This document shows positions 7,123 to 16,067 of a DNA stretch of 32,154 bases, piece by piece (the first letter of the stretch is position 1; the number at the start of each line of letters is the position of its first letter). Under the pieces are notes generated by a model that ran no database searches, was not told the DNA's origin, and was given only the letters and a program-made list of their open reading frames with translations. Location: positions 1 to 32,154 of the forward strand of contig JAFZPN010000220.1 in NCBI GenBank assembly GCA_017550315.1, given 5' to 3'. The stretch is from Clostridia bacterium (GTDB lineage: Bacteria > Bacillota > Clostridia > Oscillospirales > CAG-272). Position numbers and translations under genes: made by a program.

Positions 7123-8199
7123 ATGTCTGTGCCAAAGCCATCCCGTACCGTCCGGGCGGGCAGCGTGTATATCGGCGGCGGAAATCCTCTGACGGTGCAG
7201 TCGATGACCAACGTCCCAGCGGAAGACACCGAGCGTTCCGTCGCGCAGATCCTCGCCCTCGAGCGCGCGGGATGCGACATCGTGCGGCTCGCTGTCCCCT
7301 CGGAGCGTGCGGCGGAGGTCTTCCGTGCCGCGAAGGAGGCGGGCGCGCGCTGTCCCCTCGTCGCGGATATCCATTTCGACTACCGCCTGGCCCTCGCCGC
7401 CGTCCGGGGAGGCGCGGACAAGATCCGCATCAATCCCGGCAACATCGGCGAGCGGTGGAAGGTGAAGGAAGTGGCGGACGCCTGCCGGGATAGGGGACTG
7501 CCCATCCGCATCGGTGTCAACGGCGGCTCGCTGGATCCGAAGATCCTCTCAAAATACGGCGCGCCGACGGGGGAAGCGCTCGCACAGTCCGCTCTCGAAG
7601 AGGCCTCGGTCCTCGAGGACTGCGGCTTTTCTGACATCGTGATCTCGATCAAGTCCTCCTCGATCCGCGAAATGCTCACGGCCAACCGCCTTGTGCGCGA
7701 GCAGTCCGATTATCCCCTCCACCTCGGCGTCACGGAAGCCGGGGACGATTATTCCGGCCTTGTGAAGAACGCGATCGGCATCGGCGCGCTTCTCGCGGAG
7801 GGCATCGGCGACACGCTCCGGGTGTCCCTCACCGCCGATCCGCTCGAAGAAGTCCGGGCCGGACGTGAGATCCTCCGCTCTCTCGGGATGGATCCCCGCG
7901 GCGTCATCGACGTCATCTCCTGCCCCACCTGCGGGCGGACGAAGATCGATCTCATCGGGCTTGAGAGGCGCTTCAAGGAAGCAGTCGCAGGTCTCAATCC
8001 GAAGGGAAAGCGGATCCGCGTCGCCGTCATGGGATGCGTGGTCAACGGTCCCGGCGAGGCGAAGGAAGCCGATTTCGGGATCGCGGGCGGCGACGGATGC
8101 TGTGTCTTCTTCAAAAAAGGAGAAAAACAGGAAAAGCTTTCGGAGGACGATGCCCTCGCGCGCCTGATCGCGGAGACCCGCCGCGCCATCGACGCATAA
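7123..8199 (+). CDS. ispG: 4-hydroxy-3-methylbut-2-en-1-yl diphosphate synthase
   Basis: Penultimate step of the MEP pathway: an iron-sulfur enzyme reducing MEcPP to HMBPP. The 358-residue protein has the TIM-barrel start NPLTVQSMTNV (about 21-31), VADIHFDYRLAL, IRINPGNIG, and the cluster-binding C-terminal part with SCPTCGRTKIDL (two Cys) and GCVVNGPGEA (third Cys and conserved Glu). ATG 7123 lies 9 bases after AGGAGG (7108-7113); ATG 7117, two codons earlier, is only 3 bases away and less likely. It belongs to the uppS-polC operon with dxr, so two MEP-pathway genes are co-expressed. Confidence 0.96.
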   Translation: MSVPKPSRTVRAGSVYIGGGNPLTVQSMTNVPAEDTERSVAQILALERAGCDIVRLAVPSERAAEVFRAAKEAGARCPLVADIHFDYRLALAAVRGGADKIRINPGNIGERWKVKEVADACRDRGLPIRIGVNGGSLDPKILSKYGAPTGEALAQSALEEASVLEDCGFSDIVISIKSSSIREMLTANRLVREQSDYPLHLGVTEAGDDYSGLVKNAIGIGALLAEGIGDTLRVSLTADPLEEVRAGREILRSLGMDPRGVIDVISCPTCGRTKIDLIGLERRFKEAVAGLNPKGKRIRVAVMGCVVNGPGEAKEADFGIAGGDGCCVFFKKGEKQEKLSEDDALARLIAETRRAIDA

Positions 8200-8229
8200 A
8201 CAGCAAGTTTGAAATACAGGAACAACGCT

Positions 8230-11200
8230 ATGTCAGACAAATCCACCCGCACCCTGTCGGAAATCTTTGCGAAAATCGCGCCGACCCTCACCGGGGTGAG
8301 CCGCGATCTTTTCCTCGAGGCGGAGGACGTCCGCCTGAAGGTCAGCCGGGAAGCGCGGATCGCCGAGGTGAGCTGCGCCCTGCCGCGCCTGTACCGCAAA
8401 CAGGATATCTATGCGCTGGAAGCGAAGATCAAGGATGCCTACGACCTCGCGCAGGTCCGCATCCTCACGCGCTACGATCCGGCGCTTTTCACGATGGATT
8501 ATATGAGCGAGATCCTCGCGGAGGCGGGGCGCGTCGGCGTCGTCTGCAACGGCTTCTTCGACCGCTACGAGCTCGCCGCCGAAGGGGAGCGGATCACCGT
8601 ATCGATCCCGTTTTCCCGCGGAGGGATCGGACTGCTCGACCTTGCCCAGACGGCTCGCGTGATCGAAGGGATCCTCTACAGCGAATTCGGGCTGCATTAT
8701 GAGATCTCGATCGAGCAGTCGAAGAACGCCGACGAGGAGCACGCGGAATTCCTCTCCCGCCAGCTCGAACGCCTCAACGCGACCTCCGCCGAGATCCTCA
8801 CCCGGTATGAACAGGCGGAGGCAGCTCCTCCGCCGGAAGCCGAATCCGCGCCCGCCGAAGAAGAGAAGGCCAAGCTGCCCCGCGTCGATTCGCTTTTCGA
8901 CGGCAGCCCGACAGCGGAGGACCTCGGGGACGGCAGAATCCGCAGCGGACGGATCACGTTCGACTGCGCCGCGCCGGAGGTCGTCTTCGGTGAGCTTTTT
9001 CCGATCGAGAACGTCAAGCCCCTGCGGTCGATCAAGCATCCGGAGCGCGGCGCCGTCATCCTCTGCGAGGTCTTCGCGATCGAGCAGAAGGAAACGCGGC
9101 GCGGCGACAAGGTCATGTTCACGATCGCCGTCACCGACCGCGAGGCGTCGATCTACATCAAGATCACCGTTCCCGCGGACGCCGCAAACGATACGGAAAG
9201 CCTCTTCGCGAAGGGGAAGCAGTACGCCGTGCGCGGGACGATCAGGAACGACAAGTTCGACGACGAGCTTTATATGCAGTTCACCGACATCCTGAAGGTG
9301 AAGGAAGCCGCCCGCATGGACCGCGCGCAGGAGAAACGGGTCGAGTTGCACCTGCACACGGTCATGTCCGCGATGGACGCGACGAACAAGGCTGACGACA
9401 TCGTGAATACGGCATATAAATGGGGGCACAAGGCGGTCGCGATCACGGACCACGGCAACCTTCAGAGCTTTCCCGTCGCCATGCTCACCGCGGACAAGCT
9501 CGAAGAAAAGATCAAGGTCCTCTACGGCGTCGAGGCATACTACGTCGACGACACCGCCCGCGCGGCTTACCGGGGCGAGGAAGTCACCTTTGACGACGAA
9601 TTCGCCGTCTTCGACCTTGAAACGACGGGCCTCTCCGCCGCGTCGAACAAGATCACCGAGATCGGCGCGGTCATTCTCAAGAACGGCGAGATCCTCGACC
9701 GCTTCAACACCTTCGTCAACCCCGGCGTCCACATCCCGGAGAACATCACCGAGCTGACCGGGATCATGGACGAGATGGTCGCGGACGCGCCGCCGGTCGG
9801 GGAAGCGCTGAAGGATTTCTATGCCTTCATCGGGGACCGCATGCTCGTCGCGCACAATGCCTCCTTCGACACGGGCTTCATCCGCACGGCGTCGGAGCAG
9901 AACGGCATGGATTTTCAAAATCCCTACCTTGACACCGTCGCCATGTCGCGCTACATGAACCCGGAGCTCAAAAACCACCGCCTCGATACGCTCGCGAAGC
10001 ACTACCGCCTCGGCGATTTCAACCATCACCGGGCCTGTGACGACGCCGAGATGCTCGCCCGGATCTTCGCTTCGATGGTCGAGCGCCTGAAGGAGGACGG
10101 CATCGGGGACATCGCCCGGCTCAACTACGTCATGGCCGAGAAGGCGGATCCCTTAAAGCTGAAATCCTATCACCAGATCATCCTCGTGAAGAACCAGGCC
10201 GGGATGAAGAACCTCTACCAGCTCGTCTCGGATTCCTATCTCAAATACTTCTACCGCCACCCGCGCATCCCCCGCACCCGCCTCGAAGAGCTGCGCGAGG
10301 GATTGATCCTCGGGTCCGCGTGCTCCGAGGGCGAGCTCTTCCGCGCGATCCAGGAGGGCAAGCCCGAGGACGACCTCATCGAGATCGCGAAGTTCTACGA
10401 CTACCTCGAGATCCAGCCGATCGCGAACAACGCCTACATGATCCTCGAAGGGACCGTCCCGGACGAGGAGGCGCTGCGCAGTTTCAACCGCCGGATCGTC
10501 GAGATCGGGAAAAAAGCGGGACGTCCCGTCTGCGCCACCTGCGACGCGCATTACAAGAACCCGGAGGACGAGATCTACCGCCGGATCATCCTGACGGGTC
10601 TCGGCTACAAGGACGCGGACCGCGAGACCAAGCTCTACTTCCGCACGACCGAGGAGATGCTCGAAGAGTTCTCCTATCTCGGCCCGGAGACGGCTTACGA
10701 GGTCGTCGTTACCAATCCGAACAGAATCGCCGACAGCATCGAACAGGTCCGCCCGATCCCGAAAGGGAACTACCCGCCCCACATCGACGGCGCGGAGGAG
10801 GAGCTGACGACGAAATGCTGGTCCCTTGCGAAGGAGATGTACGGCGATCCGCTGCCCGAGGTCGTATCGTCGAGACTCCAGCGCGAGCTCGATTCCATCA
10901 TCTCGAACGGCTTTGCCATCATGTACATCATCGCCCGCAAACTTGTGGAAAACAGCGAGGAGAAGGGCTATCAGGTCGGCTCCCGCGGCTCCGTCGGCTC
11001 GTCCTTCGCGGCGACCATGGCGGGGATCACCCGGGTCAATCCGCTCCCGCCGCATTACCGCTGCCCGAAGTGCCGCTGGTCCGAGTTTTATACGAACGGC
11101 GAGTACGGCTCCGGATTCGATCTGCCGCCGAAGGTCTGTCCCGTTTGCGGCACGCCGTGCGATCAGGACGGCCATGATATCCCCTTCGAGACCTTCCTCG

Positions 11201-12654
11201 GCTTCAAGGGTGACAAGACCCCGGACATCGACCTCAACTTCTCCGGCGACGTGCAGGGCGCGGCCCATAAATTCACCGAAGTCCTCTTCGGCGTCGGGCA
11301 CGCATTCAAGGCGGGGACCATCGGCACGGTCGCGGACAAGACGGCCTACGGCTTCGCGGCGAAATTCCTCGAAAAGAAGGGCATCTCGGTCAATCGCGCG
11401 GAGATGGACCGCCTCATCCACGGCTGCAACGGCACCAAGCGCACGACCGGCCAGCACCCAGGCGGCGTCATCGTCGTCCCGGCGGAATACGAGGTCTACG
11501 ACTTCTGCCCGATCCAGCACCCTGCCGACGACCCGAACTCGAGCATCATCACGACGCATTTTGAATATACCTACCTGCACGAGACGATCCTGAAGCTCGA
11601 TATCCTCGGCCACGATATTCCGACGAAGTACAAACGGCTCGAAGAGTATTCGGGCGTGCTCGTCACGGACGTTCCGCTCTCCGACCGGCTTCTGTATGAG
11701 GGTCTGACCTCCACCGAGCCCATCGGCGTCTCCCCGGATCAGATCGACGCGCAGACCTCGACCCTCGGCCTTCCCGAGCTCGGCACGAACCTCTCGCGCA
11801 AGGTGCTCATGAAGGCGCAGCCGAAGTCCTTCGCCGATCTTTTGCAGATCCAGGGCCTGACCCACGGGACGGGCGTCTGGCAGGGAAACGCGGACGAACT
11901 GATCGAATCGGGGATCTGCACGATCTCCGAGGTCATCGGGTGCCGCGACGACATCATGATGACGCTCATCCACAAGTACGGGGTCGAAAAGTCCCTCGCG
12001 TTCAAGATCATGGAATTCGTGCGCAAGAACAAGAAGGGCCTGATCATCCCGCAGGACATGCAGGACGCGATGCACGCGCAGAACGTCCCGCAGTGGTACA
12101 TCGATTCCCTCCAGAAGATCCGCTACATGTTCCCGAAGGCCCACGCCGCGGCCTATGCGATTGACGCCGTGCGCCTGATGTGGTACAAGATCCACTATCC
12201 GGTGGAATTCTACGCGGCCTACTTCACAGCGGCGCCCGACGGCTTTGACGGGGAGATCGTCATGGGCGGGAAACGGCGCGTCCGGGAGGTCTACAATGAC
12301 CTGAAAAAACGGAACGACCTCTCCGCGACCGAAGCGGACGTGCGGGATGCGCTGCAGCTCGTGATCGAGTATTATGAGCGCGGCTACGATTTCCTCCCGG
12401 TCGATATCAAAAAGTCCCACGCGACGAAATTCCTTCCGGAGCACGGCAAGATCCGCCTGCCCTTCACGAGTCTGCCCGGACTCGGCGTGAGCGTGGCGGA
12501 GAGCATCATGAACGCCATGCAGTCCGGGGCGGTTTGGTCCGTCGACGATCTGCGCGTGAACGCCCGCGTCTCGAAGAGCATCCTCGAACTGCTCGAAAAG
12601 AACGGCGCGCTGGCGGGCATGTCCCAGACGAATCAGCTTTCCCTCTTCGGCTGA
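8230..12654 (+). CDS. polC: DNA polymerase III alpha subunit, PolC type
   Basis: Replicative polymerase of low-GC Gram-positives with built-in proofreading. In the 1474 residues I see an N-terminal domain, an OB fold (about 225-365), a PHP domain starting VELHLHT (about 370) that is split by a DnaQ-like exonuclease (DLETTG about 460, HNASFD, then HHRACDD), the PHP remainder, a zinc site with CPKC and CPVC (about 944-975), the catalytic palm with TPDIDLNFSGD (about 996), and HPGGVIVVP (about 1076). The C-terminus ends QLSLFG, a consensus beta-clamp-binding peptide. ATG 8230 has AGGA at 8218-8221; a TTG at 8209 lacks one. It is last in the operon and closed by a terminator overlapping the spoIVA leader. 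Confidence 0.98.
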   Translation: MSDKSTRTLSEIFAKIAPTLTGVSRDLFLEAEDVRLKVSREARIAEVSCALPRLYRKQDIYALEAKIKDAYDLAQVRILTRYDPALFTMDYMSEILAEAGRVGVVCNGFFDRYELAAEGERITVSIPFSRGGIGLLDLAQTARVIEGILYSEFGLHYEISIEQSKNADEEHAEFLSRQLERLNATSAEILTRYEQAEAAPPPEAESAPAEEEKAKLPRVDSLFDGSPTAEDLGDGRIRSGRITFDCAAPEVVFGELFPIENVKPLRSIKHPERGAVILCEVFAIEQKETRRGDKVMFTIAVTDREASIYIKITVPADAANDTESLFAKGKQYAVRGTIRNDKFDDELYMQFTDILKVKEAARMDRAQEKRVELHLHTVMSAMDATNKADDIVNTAYKWGHKAVAITDHGNLQSFPVAMLTADKLEEKIKVLYGVEAYYVDDTARAAYRGEEVTFDDEFAVFDLETTGLSAASNKITEIGAVILKNGEILDRFNTFVNPGVHIPENITELTGIMDEMVADAPPVGEALKDFYAFIGDRMLVAHNASFDTGFIRTASEQNGMDFQNPYLDTVAMSRYMNPELKNHRLDTLAKHYRLGDFNHHRACDDAEMLARIFASMVERLKEDGIGDIARLNYVMAEKADPLKLKSYHQIILVKNQAGMKNLYQLVSDSYLKYFYRHPRIPRTRLEELREGLILGSACSEGELFRAIQEGKPEDDLIEIAKFYDYLEIQPIANNAYMILEGTVPDEEALRSFNRRIVEIGKKAGRPVCATCDAHYKNPEDEIYRRIILTGLGYKDADRETKLYFRTTEEMLEEFSYLGPETAYEVVVTNPNRIADSIEQVRPIPKGNYPPHIDGAEEELTTKCWSLAKEMYGDPLPEVVSSRLQRELDSIISNGFAIMYIIARKLVENSEEKGYQVGSRGSVGSSFAATMAGITRVNPLPPHYRCPKCRWSEFYTNGEYGSGFDLPPKVCPVCGTPCDQDGHDIPFETFLGFKGDKTPDIDLNFSGDVQGAAHKFTEVLFGVGHAFKAGTIGTVADKTAYGFAAKFLEKKGISVNRAEMDRLIHGCNGTKRTTGQHPGGVIVVPAEYEVYDFCPIQHPADDPNSSIITTHFEYTYLHETILKLDILGHDIPTKYKRLEEYSGVLVTDVPLSDRLLYEGLTSTEPIGVSPDQIDAQTSTLGLPELGTNLSRKVLMKAQPKSFADLLQIQGLTHGTGVWQGNADELIESGICTISEVIGCRDDIMMTLIHKYGVEKSLAFKIMEFVRKNKKGLIIPQDMQDAMHAQNVPQWYIDSLQKIRYMFPKAHAAAYAIDAVRLMWYKIHYPVEFYAAYFTAAPDGFDGEIVMGGKRRVREVYNDLKKRNDLSATEADVRDALQLVIEYYERGYDFLPVDIKKSHATKFLPEHGKIRLPFTSLPGLGVSVAESIMNAMQSGAVWSVDDLRVNARVSKSILELLEKNGALAGMSQTNQLSLFG

Positions 12655-12663
12655 GGGGACGGC

Positions 12664-12692
12664 GCATAAACGATCCTCCGCGTGCATAAGCT
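12664..12692 (+). promoter_or_regulatory. Candidate sigma-E promoter for spoIVA
   Basis: GCATAAA (12664-12670), a 14-base spacer and CATAAGCT (12685-12692) resemble the mother-cell sigma-E elements (KMATATT and CATACAnT), each with about two mismatches. Initiation would fall near 12699, inside the loop of the polC terminator. spoIVA is a sigma-E gene in Bacillus; the promoter call here is inference. Confidence 0.42.
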
Positions 12693-12722
12693 GTACCGCA
12701 GCATTACACGCGGAGGTTTTTT
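12675..12722 (+). terminator. polC terminator whose 3' arm holds the spoIVA Shine-Dalgarno
   Basis: A perfect 10-bp stem (CCTCCGCGTG at 12675-12684 with CACGCGGAGG at 12707-12716) is followed by six T residues (12717-12722). A nested 4-bp stem GCTG/CAGC (12690-12693 with 12699-12702) sits in the loop. GGAGG at 12712-12716 is also the only ribosome-binding site for the spoIVA TTG start, 9 bases on. Confidence 0.88.
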
Positions 12723-12725
12723 CCT

Positions 12726-14237
12726 TTGACTGATTCATCTATTTATCGCGATATCGCAGAACGAACCCACGGCGACGTCTACATCGGCGTCGTCGGACCC
12801 GTCCGCACGGGAAAAAGCACCTTCATCAAGCGATTCATGGAGTCCGTCGTCCTGCCGAACATCCCCGATGAGGGCGACCGGGCAAGAGCGCGCGACGAGC
12901 TCCCGCAGTCCGCCGGGGGCAGGACCGTCATGACGACCGAGCCGAAGTTCATCCCGGACGAGGGCGTGCAGGTCGACATCGACGGCGTCGGACTGCGCGT
13001 CAAGATGGTCGACTGCGTCGGCTACATGATCCCGGAGGCGATGGGCGGGGAAGAGGACGGGGAAGTACGCATGGTGAATACGCCTTGGCATCCCGCGCCG
13101 GTCCCCTTCGAGGAGGCCGCCGAGGAGGGGACCCACAAGGTCATCGCCGAGCATGCGACCGTCGGGATGCTCGTCACGACGGACGGCACGATCGGCGATC
13201 TGCCCCGGGAGAATTACGTCGGCGCGGAGGAGCGGATCGCGGCGGAGCTGTCCGCGCTCGGGAAGCCCTACGCCGTCATCCTCAACTCCGCCCGCCCCGA
13301 GATGCCGGAATCGGTGCGCCTCGCCGAACACCTCGAAGAGAAGTACGGCGCGCCGGTCGCCCTGGTGAGCTGCCTCGATCTCGACGCGGAGGACATCTGG
13401 CACATCCTCGGGATGCTGCTCGGAGAATTCCCGGCAAAGGAAGCGGACATCGTCTTCCCCGCCTGGACCGGGATCCTGCCGCCCGATCACCGGCTGAGCA
13501 TCGGTTTCCGGGAGGCGGTGACGGCGGCGTCGAAGAAGATGAAGCGGCTCGCCGACATACGGGGCGCGTTTGCCGAGGTCCTCGGAGAGGGGATCGCGAA
13601 GACCGTGGCGGCCGGGGGTTCGGATCCCGCCGACGCGAAGGTCGAGGTCATCGCGACGGACGCCGGCCGGGGATGCGCGATGCTTTCCGTGACCCTGCCG
13701 GACAGTCTCTACTACACGACGATCTCCGAGCTGACCGGGATCCCCATGAAGGACGAGGAGGAACTGCTCGGCGCGCTGGGCAGCCTGTCCGAGACGAAAC
13801 GGGAATACGACCGCTACCGGGACGCCATCGCCGCGGTGAACGAACGCGGATACGGGATCGTCATGCCGGAGGCCGGGGACCTCATCCTCGAGGAGCCGCA
13901 GATCGTGAAGCAGGCGGGAAGCTACGGGGTGCGGCTCCGGGCATCCGCGCCGTCGATCCACATGATCCGCGCGCAGATCGGGGCGGAGATCAACCCGATC
14001 GTCGGGACGGAGGAGCAGTCCGAGGAGATGGCAGGCTACCTCATGGAGGAGTTCGAGAGCGATCCCGCGAGACTCTGGCAGTCGAACATGTTCGGCCGGA
14101 GCCTCTACGAGCTGGTCAACGACGGGCTCCACGCCAAGCTCAGCCACATGCCCGAAGACGCCCGGCAGAAATTCGGCGAAACGCTCTCGAAGATCATCAA
14201 CGAAGGCAGTCAGGGGCTGATCTGCATCATCCTGTAA
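12726..14237 (+). CDS. spoIVA: Stage IV sporulation protein A
   Basis: ATPase that polymerises on the forespore surface to form the basement layer of the spore coat. The 503 residues match the Bacillus protein (492) end to end. Blocks include DIAERTHGDVYIGVVG, the Walker A GPVRTGKST (24-32), DELPQSAGGRTVMTTEPKF, VDCVGYMIP, TTDGTIGD, a middle domain, and the C-terminal APSIHMIRA, FGRSLYELV and INEGSQGLICIIL. The start is TTG 12726: it gives the expected N-terminus and has GGAGG 9 bases upstream. It is monocistronic as far as can be seen. Presence of the gene indicates an endospore-forming lineage, though not that this strain sporulates. Confidence 0.97.
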   Translation: MTDSSIYRDIAERTHGDVYIGVVGPVRTGKSTFIKRFMESVVLPNIPDEGDRARARDELPQSAGGRTVMTTEPKFIPDEGVQVDIDGVGLRVKMVDCVGYMIPEAMGGEEDGEVRMVNTPWHPAPVPFEEAAEEGTHKVIAEHATVGMLVTTDGTIGDLPRENYVGAEERIAAELSALGKPYAVILNSARPEMPESVRLAEHLEEKYGAPVALVSCLDLDAEDIWHILGMLLGEFPAKEADIVFPAWTGILPPDHRLSIGFREAVTAASKKMKRLADIRGAFAEVLGEGIAKTVAAGGSDPADAKVEVIATDAGRGCAMLSVTLPDSLYYTTISELTGIPMKDEEELLGALGSLSETKREYDRYRDAIAAVNERGYGIVMPEAGDLILEEPQIVKQAGSYGVRLRASAPSIHMIRAQIGAEINPIVGTEEQSEEMAGYLMEEFESDPARLWQSNMFGRSLYELVNDGLHAKLSHMPEDARQKFGETLSKIINEGSQGLICIIL

Positions 14238-14256
14238 CCGAAAAGGCTTTTTTGAA

Positions 14257-14284
14257 GTGAAAAGAGAAAAGTGAACAGTGAATA
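14257..14284. repeat. Four tandem 7-base units (intergenic repeat)
   Basis: Four degenerate heptads follow one another: GTGAAAA, GAGAAAA, GTGAACA, GTGAATA. They lie 20 bases after the spoIVA stop and lead into a hairpin. The low-complexity, AT-rich composition differs from the surrounding GC-rich coding DNA. This looks like part of a dispersed intergenic repeat, but only one copy is in the window. Confidence 0.55.
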
Positions 14285-14293
14285 ATGGCGGTG

Positions 14294-14315
14294 GAAATCT
14301 GCTGACGCAGATTTC
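14294..14315. repeat. Perfect 9-bp inverted repeat, no T tract
   Basis: GAAATCTGC (14294-14302), loop TGAC, GCAGATTTC (14307-14315). It is not followed by T residues on either strand, so it is not a typical terminator. It lies between the heptad repeats and the spoIVA terminator. Confidence 0.7.
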
Positions 14316-14325
14316 AGAAGAATCA

Positions 14326-14376
14326 AACGGCGGTGCAGCTGTATATCCCGGACAGCCGCACAACCGTTTTTCTTTT
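14326..14376 (+). terminator. Probable terminator for spoIVA
   Basis: A long imperfect hairpin: AACGG/CCGTT, a 2x2 internal loop, GTGC/GCAC, one mismatch, then GCTGT/ACAGC around a 9-base loop. It is followed by TTTTTCTTTT. It ends about 75 bases before the cls promoter. Confidence 0.75.
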
Positions 14377-14451
14377 GGAAACCGGAAGCTTCCTTCCTCA
14401 GCTTTTTACATTAGAATCTCATGAAATTTGCCCGCCCCCTGCCTCCCCGCC

Positions 14452-14479
14452 TTGACTTTTTTCCCGAAAAGGGTATAAT
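14452..14479 (+). promoter_or_regulatory. Sigma-A promoter for cls
   Basis: TTGACT (14452-14457), a 16-base spacer and TATAAT (14474-14479). The spacer contains CCC-GAAAA-GGG, a small dyad of unknown meaning. The promoter is 45 bases upstream of the cls ATG. Confidence 0.85.
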
Positions 14480-14524
14480 AGAAGATGAGCCGTTCTTTTA
14501 TTATGCATCCGCTCGGGAGATATC

Positions 14525-16066
14525 ATGAAAAAAAAGCTCAAACGGATCGCCACCAGCCGTGCGGTCATCGTCTGGCCCCTCATTGTTTTACAGCTCGTCC
14601 TCATCTTCGTGCTGGCCGTCCAGTTCACCCGCTTCTTCTACGTCTTTTCCGCGGTGACGGCGCTGCTCGATTTCATCTTCATCCTCTATCTCATGAAAAA
14701 CAGCCGGAGCATGTCGTACAAGCTCTGCTGGATCGTCGTCGCCTTTACTTTCCCCGTCTTCGGGGTCGCGCTCTACCTCATCTTCGGCGGGAAACGCGCC
14801 TCCAAGCGCTCTCTCAAAAAGATGCGCTTCATGCAGGAGGCGTCGAGAGCGGGTACGGCGCGGGAATCCTGTGCGCTGGAGGAGCTCAATGCGGAAGCAC
14901 CCGGCGCCGCGCGTCAGGCTCGCTACATCAAGAACACATCCTTCTGCCCGCCCGTGAAGCACTGCGAGACCCGCTATTTCGAGAGCGGCGAAGCCATGTT
15001 TCCCGTCCTGCTCGAAGAGCTGAAAAAGGCACAGCGCTACATCTTCCTCGAATACTTCATCATCGGCGAGGGAGAGATGTGGGACGCCGTGCACGAGATC
15101 CTTCTTGAAAAAGTGAAAGCCGGGGTCGACGTGCGCGTGATCTACGACGACGTCGGATGCGCGCTCGCCATTCCCGGCAACTTCCATGAAAAGCTCCGCC
15201 GCGAGGGGATCGACTGCCGCATCTTCCAGCGGTTCGTCCCCTTCCTCTTCGCCCGTCAGAACAACCGCGACCACCGCAAGATCTGCGTGATCGACGGCGT
15301 CACCTCCTTCACCGGCGGCATCAACCTTGCGGACGAGTACATCAATACGGAGAAGCGCTGCGGCTACTGGAAGGACACCGCGGTGATGGTGCGCGGGGAG
15401 GCTTCGTGGAGCTTCGCCGTCATGTTCCTCACCATGTGGGATTATCTATGCGGCACGAAGACCGACGAGATCGGCGACTACGCCGAATATGCCCCTCTCC
15501 CGGGCGCTTATGAGGGCGTCGACGGGGCGGGGTACGTCCAGCCCTACACCGACAGCCCGCTCGACGGAGAGCCCGTCGGGGAGAATGTCTATCTCGGCCT
15601 CATCGAGAACGCCAGACGCTATGTCTGGATCACCACGCCCTACCTCATCGTCGACGAGCGCATGGAGCAGGCCCTGATCCATGCGGTCCACTGCGGGGTC
15701 GACGTGCGGATCGTCACCCCCGGCATCCCGGACAAGATCCTCATCAACCAGACCACCAAGTCCTATTATCCCAGCCTACTCGCAAAGGGCGTGAAGATCT
15801 ACGAGTACAAGCCCGGCTTCGTCCACGCGAAGGGCTTCCTCGTCGACGACGAATACGCGGTCGTCGGCAGCGTCAACCTCGACTACCGGAGCCTGTATCT
15901 GCACTTTGAATGCGGCCTCTGGATGTACAAGCCCGACTGCCTGCCGGACGTGAAGCGGGATTTCGTCACGCTGATCGCGGCAAGCGAGCCGGTCGATGCG
16001 AAAAAGCCCAAGCTCCTCACCCAGCTCTTCCGCGCCGCGCTCGATCTCATCGCGCCGCTTCTCTGA
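14525..16066 (+). CDS. cls: Cardiolipin synthase (phospholipase D family)
   Basis: Membrane enzyme that joins two phosphatidylglycerol molecules into cardiolipin and glycerol. The 513 residues start with two hydrophobic helices (about 15-35 and 38-58, with a third about 66-86), as in ClsA. Two HKD catalytic motifs follow: HRKICVIDG (about 250) and HAKGFLVDD (about 432), each followed by the usual GG(I/V)N or GSVN segment. The ATG follows GGGAGA. It has its own promoter and is probably monocistronic. It ends 1 base before the stop of the convergent trmL gene, with no classical terminator between. Which paralogue it is (sporulation-linked or housekeeping) cannot be told. Confidence 0.94.
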   Translation: MKKKLKRIATSRAVIVWPLIVLQLVLIFVLAVQFTRFFYVFSAVTALLDFIFILYLMKNSRSMSYKLCWIVVAFTFPVFGVALYLIFGGKRASKRSLKKMRFMQEASRAGTARESCALEELNAEAPGAARQARYIKNTSFCPPVKHCETRYFESGEAMFPVLLEELKKAQRYIFLEYFIIGEGEMWDAVHEILLEKVKAGVDVRVIYDDVGCALAIPGNFHEKLRREGIDCRIFQRFVPFLFARQNNRDHRKICVIDGVTSFTGGINLADEYINTEKRCGYWKDTAVMVRGEASWSFAVMFLTMWDYLCGTKTDEIGDYAEYAPLPGAYEGVDGAGYVQPYTDSPLDGEPVGENVYLGLIENARRYVWITTPYLIVDERMEQALIHAVHCGVDVRIVTPGIPDKILINQTTKSYYPSLLAKGVKIYEYKPGFVHAKGFLVDDEYAVVGSVNLDYRSLYLHFECGLWMYKPDCLPDVKRDFVTLIAASEPVDAKKPKLLTQLFRAALDLIAPLL

Positions 16067-16067
16067 T

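Noticed and set aside
8233-12738. Two long minus-strand open frames opposite polC (8233-10029 and 10153-12738)
   Set aside because: Same reason: the plus-strand polC motifs are complete, and the antisense products match no family and have no ribosome-binding sites.
14257-14315. A CRISPR-like array
   Set aside because: The units are only 7 bases, tandem without spacers, and there are no cas genes.
14384-14393. GGAAGCTTCC palindrome upstream of cls
   Set aside because: It is a 10-base palindrome with no loop and no promoter relationship that I can support; likely chance.
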